DNA of 64,000 nucleotides from Populus alba (Eukaryota; Streptophyta; Magnoliopsida; Malpighiales; Salicaceae): assembly GCF_005239225.2 (NCBI RefSeq), contig NC_133297.1:7262392-7326391 (forward strand), written 5' to 3'. The translations under genes and the position numbers were made by a program. Shown here piece after piece: positions 60,117-64,000 of this stretch; position 1 is the stretch's first letter, and each line of letters starts with the position of its first letter. The notes under the pieces were generated by a model. That model had not been told where the DNA came from, searched no databases, and saw nothing but the letters and a program-made list of their open reading frames with translations.

Positions 60117-60700
60117 TAAACCGTACATAAAATTTACAACTTGGATCATGAGACCGAGAAAATTTTAGAGAAAGTAAAATAAAAAAATATGAAGCTCTAT
60201 ACCCAATAGACTCAATATTAAAAAATAAAATTACAATTTAATTTAATTTTTTATTAAAAAATCCTAAAAACTTTTAAAAATCAAAATAAAAAAGGATTTG
60301 GCCATTCCCTGTTCAATGCTAAAGTGAAAAGCCATTCCCTTATAATATGTGTTAATAAGTATAGCAGGTAAAATGGACTATCTGGTGACATCAAAAGCAT
60401 ATTCGAAACCGTATATAAAACTTACAATTCAGATCATGAGATCAATAAAATTTCATAGAAAGTAAAAATAAAATAAAATATGAAGCCTTATACCCAATAA
60501 ATTTAATATTAAAAAATAAAATTAAAAATAAATTTAATTTTGATTAAAAAATCCTAAAAACTTTTAATGATCAAAGTAAAAAGGATTTGGCCTTTCCCTG
60601 ATCACTGCTAAAGTGAAAAGCCAATCCCTTATAATATGTATTAATAGGTATAGTGGGTAAAACGAACTATTCAAGAGATGGTGATATCAAAGACACTTGA
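60117..60700. repeat. Tandem duplication of about 292 bp
   Basis: AAACCGTACATAAAATTTAC at 60117 is repeated as AAACCGTATATAAAACTTAC at 60409. Both copies continue through ATACCCAATA, AAAAATCCTAAAAACTTTTA, AAGGATTTGGCC, GCTAAAGTGAAAAGCCA and TCCCTTATAATATG in parallel to their ends. The copies are more alike than the units of the array to the left, so this duplication is younger. The left part of each copy derives from the array unit. Confidence 0.85.
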
Positions 60701-61239
60701 AAGGAAGTAGGATTCAACATGTTTGGACATAAAAAAAAAGAAAAAAGAAAAAAGAGAGACATTGCATACGGATGCAAAATCAATATATTTATCTAAACAT
60801 CTTTATTGTAACAAAACATAAAAACAAAAACGAAAGATAACCCATCTCTTAAAAGAAAATAAAGGAGAGCAGGTAGACTTCAGTTAACCTATAATTATAA
60901 TGAATCAAGCATTTTGTGTGCGGTATTTAACCATGACCATAAAAAAATAATAATAATAATAAAAAAAATATAATTGTAGTATTTAACGAAAGAAAAAACA
61001 AGTTGTAGTATTTCGGTTTTTTTTTTACAAAAAAAAGGAGCTATTAGTATCAATGATGGGTTTTTTTTTAAAAAATAAAAAATAGTATCCATGCAGCCGA
61101 CAAATCTAAGACGTCATTTTTTCTACGCCTGATAAAATCTGCTAAAGGGTGCAAATAAAAAAAAAATATTTGTTAAGCAAAATACGTCCATAGTCCCTTT
61201 CTGGCTTTTTATAACACGAGCTAGCCGATTCTCTATCAC
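60701..61239. other. AT-rich spacer with A-runs
   Basis: Only simple A/T-rich sequence with poly-A and poly-T runs (for example around 60730, 60950 and 61020) is seen. No gene or clear element is visible. Confidence 0.6.
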
Positions 61240-62480
61240 TCCACGGATTTTTCTCGGTAAAGTATTTTACATAGATGGATTCTTGATCCTACCATGCAAA
61301 GTGAAACTTAATTTGTCGACTCATTTATCTAAAAATATTAACTGATACATAAGCAAAGTCTCGAGTAACTCTCTGTATTTTTATGACTTTTTTTTTTCAT
61401 TTACTTGAATGATCAATGCCATCTTACTTTATTATATATCTAATGACGATATAAGACTATCAAAAACAATTATTTTAGGGAAAATCAAATCTTACCCTTA
61501 TTTTTTTAAATATTATTTGATATTATAATGGTGATTGTTTTTCGCTTGAAAATACATTGAAATAATATTTTTTAAAAAATTTATTTTTGACATAAACATA
61601 TTAAAATGATATGAATACACACAAAATAATAATAATTTAAAGTAAAAAAATTTTAAAACGCTTTCTGTATAACTTGGATTGATTGCCACCAAAATCAATA
61701 AAATGTTGGTTACTTGGCTCAAATCAATAATTCTATTAGAAAAGGATAAGATTGCATCTTTTAAGAATATAGGTGCTCAATTAAACTTTTTTTGGAGATC
61801 TTTTTCTACATGCAGTACAGTCATATTGTTCATGCCTCCTCGTCACCTATGCATCCACAATCACCCTATTGGTGGCCGGATAGTGAAGATCCCAAATGTT
61901 GAAGCTGCTGGAATTTCCTAGAAAATCTTTGACCCAGTCCTCATATTTTCTTAAGCAACAATTCAGTCTATTTATGGCAATATATGGCAGTTATAGACTG
62001 GGATTAACCGACAAAAATCTTAACAATTTTGAAACACAAGGGACGAGACAAACATTTGTCACAAAATCAAGGGGTGAAAGTGTGATTTTGACAATAATTT
62101 TCATCTCTCTCATGCCCAAACGGAGATCACAATGATTGTTGATCACGCCACAAAAGAGAAAGGGATCACAGAATAATACCCACGTTATTCTACTGAACGT
62201 CATTCCAAAGGCTGACCTCATACGTTATCTAACGACTAAAATCATTTCCCAAACGTCGTTAATTAATTAATTACTCCTACCATAAGACATCATGCCTTCA
62301 ATTTGATTATACAATCACAATGCAAGCATTCCAAGGTAGACAAAAACAAATCAACAGGTATGTGATGTCACACATAACGTCAGACTGTCGCAAATATATG
62401 ACAGTTATTAGTATAATAAACTAGAAGTCCAACGAAAAAAGCTACCATGTCACACTTCTTTTCCTTTTCTGTTCAAGATA
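61240..62480. repeat. Decayed duplicate of the 3' flank and 3' end of the 80-aa gene
   Basis: Blocks of 57000-57450 recur here in the same order: TTTTTCTCG.TAAA.TATT and GCAAAGTGAA.CTTAATTTGT (61245-61320); ATCAAGGGGTGAAAGTGTGA (62068-62087); the ACCCACGTTATTCTACT block (about 62178); AAAGGCTGACC; and CTAGAAGTC.AACG with ...GCTACCATG.CACACTTC (62422-62460). The last corresponds to the 3' end of the coding region of the gene at 57415-57657, after which the match stops. About 660 bases of other sequence, including a short AT-rich dispersed repeat at 61503-61675, interrupt the copy. It cannot encode the protein. Confidence 0.75.
61503..61675 (+). repeat. Short AT-rich dispersed repeat copy inserted in the duplicate
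   Basis: It has the family order: TTTTTCGCTTGAAAATACAT, ATAATATTTTTTAAAAAATT, a TTTTTGACATAAACATATTA core, AATAATTTAAAGTAAAAAAA, then AAAACGCTTTCTGTATAAC. Its position inside the duplicated flank, where the original at 57.1 kb has none, suggests it inserted after the duplication. Confidence 0.55.
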
Positions 62481-62489
62481 TTTAGTTTA

Positions 62490-64000
62490 TTATAACAAGT
62501 TATGTTAACTATATGGAAGTTTTCTTTTAATAAGATATGGAGTTTATATAAATTTAAATCTATAAATATGTAAAGGTATAATTCTTGAATGAATTGCTTT
62601 CAACATAAAATAATAATATAATACTAGCATGCGTACCAAATATATATTTAAATTCACAATGATATTTAAAAAAAAACTAACTTAAATACCAATAATAAAA
62701 TCAACTATACTTAAATTAAAATAAGAAGAATATTTAATTTTTTAAGCACTTAAAGTAATGAATATTTTGTTATTATTAACGATGAATACTTTGTCCTTAA
62801 GATTTTATAGTTCCTCACTTGTATAAATACAATGTTCACAATATACCTTTTATGATTCCAACACCGCCATCTTTGTTTAGATGAGTTTTTAAACAAGTTG
62901 CTCAAATCAAAGATTATGTAATTCAAATATCTCTTAACAAGATGAACTTAAACTATAGACCGGAGAGCAAAATCAAAGCATAAAAAGAAGAAGAAAAACA
63001 CTAAAAATGAGGTGAAAATGAGTGTGTAAAATCTGAAAAATTCAAGTTAGAAACTCTTCCTTCACTCCTATCTTTATAGTGAATCCTAGAAGCTAAAAGG
63101 TTAAATAATTAATTCCTACTATTATCAACCTTTAATTAGTCACCATAAATTAAGAATTAAATCTAGAAAAATAAAGGGTTCCTTGAGATTAATTTCTTAC
63201 TCATCCGTAATTTATTTAATTAAAATAAATTTCCAACAATTAATCCCTCACATAAATAAAAATTATCTCACTAGTTTGAAAATAACTCAAAGATTTACTA
63301 AGAGATATTGATTTGGTTACTTATTACATGAGGATATGTAGCTTTTGGCTTTAAATCTTTCATGGTGAGATAATATCGAATTTACTTTACTAAATAATAT
63401 TTTTTTTTATGTAAATCAAGACAATAATATTCATACAGTTCTCTAAATAAAGATTAATTCATTTTAGTTATCATTGGTGTCTTTATTTTAACCCTGAACA
63501 ACTTCTTGAAATCATAAGCGCTTTAAATAATCAAGTTTTTATCGAAATTTTCAAAGAAATAACCATATTTTCCATTCATATATATATATATATATTATTT
63601 CATTCAGATTATTATGCTATATTCTATTTAGTGTATCAATATATGAAAATCATTAAGAGCTTATCCTATCCTTTATCACTCTACAATTAACAATTATTTC
63701 ATCATAGGAATAAATAGAAAATCATAATTTCTTAGTGCTATCAAAAATGGTATATGGTTTAGTTTTTCATTTGAACATAGATCTTTGGATCTTCAATCAA
63801 CTATGTATGGTTACTATTATTATACTCTTTCATATTTTAAAGGCTTTAAGCCCATTGCTTTTGATGAAAATAATTTCATTTGAGAGTAATTTGTTTAACA
63901 ATATTTTAAGGCTTTAAGCCCATTACACAAGTTTTCTCAACAAATCTTTGGTTAATGAATTTATAATATTTTTTTTTGAATTTATATAATCAATAATTTT
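62490..64000. repeat. Dispersed repeat, copy B, then unassigned AT-rich DNA
   Basis: The part 62490-63200 pairs with 2040-2700 in the same orientation, sharing the block order given for copy A, including AAAAATGAG, GTGTAAAAT, TCTTCCTTC, ATTATTAAC-type and CACCATAAAT words. The rest to the window end is AT-rich, with an AT microsatellite at 63578-63596 and a repeated GGCTTTAAGCCCATT at about 63841 and 63909. No gene is recognised. Confidence 0.5.

Overview
This is a plant nuclear window, AT-rich, with small exons, GT-AG introns, long non-coding leaders and many degenerate repeats. The proteins read as eudicot, and the repeat style looks like poplar or another Salicaceae; that last step is inference from style, not a database match. 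There are no operons, rRNA genes, convincing tRNA genes or CRISPR arrays.

Eight protein genes can be built exon by exon. In order they are: a group G bZIP factor, GBF2/GBF3 type (+, 7799-11729, 373 aa); exosome subunit RRP41 (-, 15225-18283, 241 aa); an NDR1/HIN1-like LEA_2 membrane protein (+, 25712-26440, 242 aa); a cytokinin response factor of the AP2/ERF family (+, 35483-36376, 297 aa); a PDV1-like plastid division protein (+, 43874-45200, 238 aa); an arabinogalactan peptide (-, 48836-49340, 76 aa); gamma-tubulin (-, 52181-55823, 474 aa); and a one-exon 80-aa plant protein of unknown function (-, 57415-57657). Every splice junction used keeps the reading frame. The RRP41 and gamma-tubulin totals equal the lengths I know for the Arabidopsis proteins.

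Two broken gene pieces were recognised. One is the C-terminal part of a long-chain fatty alcohol oxidase (34317-34556, -), set in AT-rich DNA between two 17-bp direct repeats. The other is the first exons of an MTM1-type mitochondrial carrier (47186 onward, +), after which the homology stops.

The spacers, about three quarters of the window, hold several repeat classes. These are a GC-rich MITE-like element with terminal inverted repeats (5378-5667), a 1-kb inverted-repeat element with an internal 167-bp duplication (30981-31988), a 120-bp tandem repeat (30214-30500), arrays of about 150-165 bp units (21980-22480, 39420-40110, 59170-60110), a tandem duplication of about 292 bp (60117-60700), and a short AT-rich dispersed repeat present at least fifteen times. 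The 3' flank of the 80-aa gene occurs again, decayed, at 61240-62480. Two copies of one dispersed repeat lie near the two ends of the window (about 2.04 and 62.5 kb).

The genes do not form a pathway; this is a normal mixed plant neighbourhood of housekeeping, signalling and developmental genes. I found no convincing new biological system. The best leads are the G-box and ACGT elements in the promoter of a G-box-binding factor, the captured alcohol oxidase fragment, the truncated carrier, and the duplicated flank of the unknown small gene.
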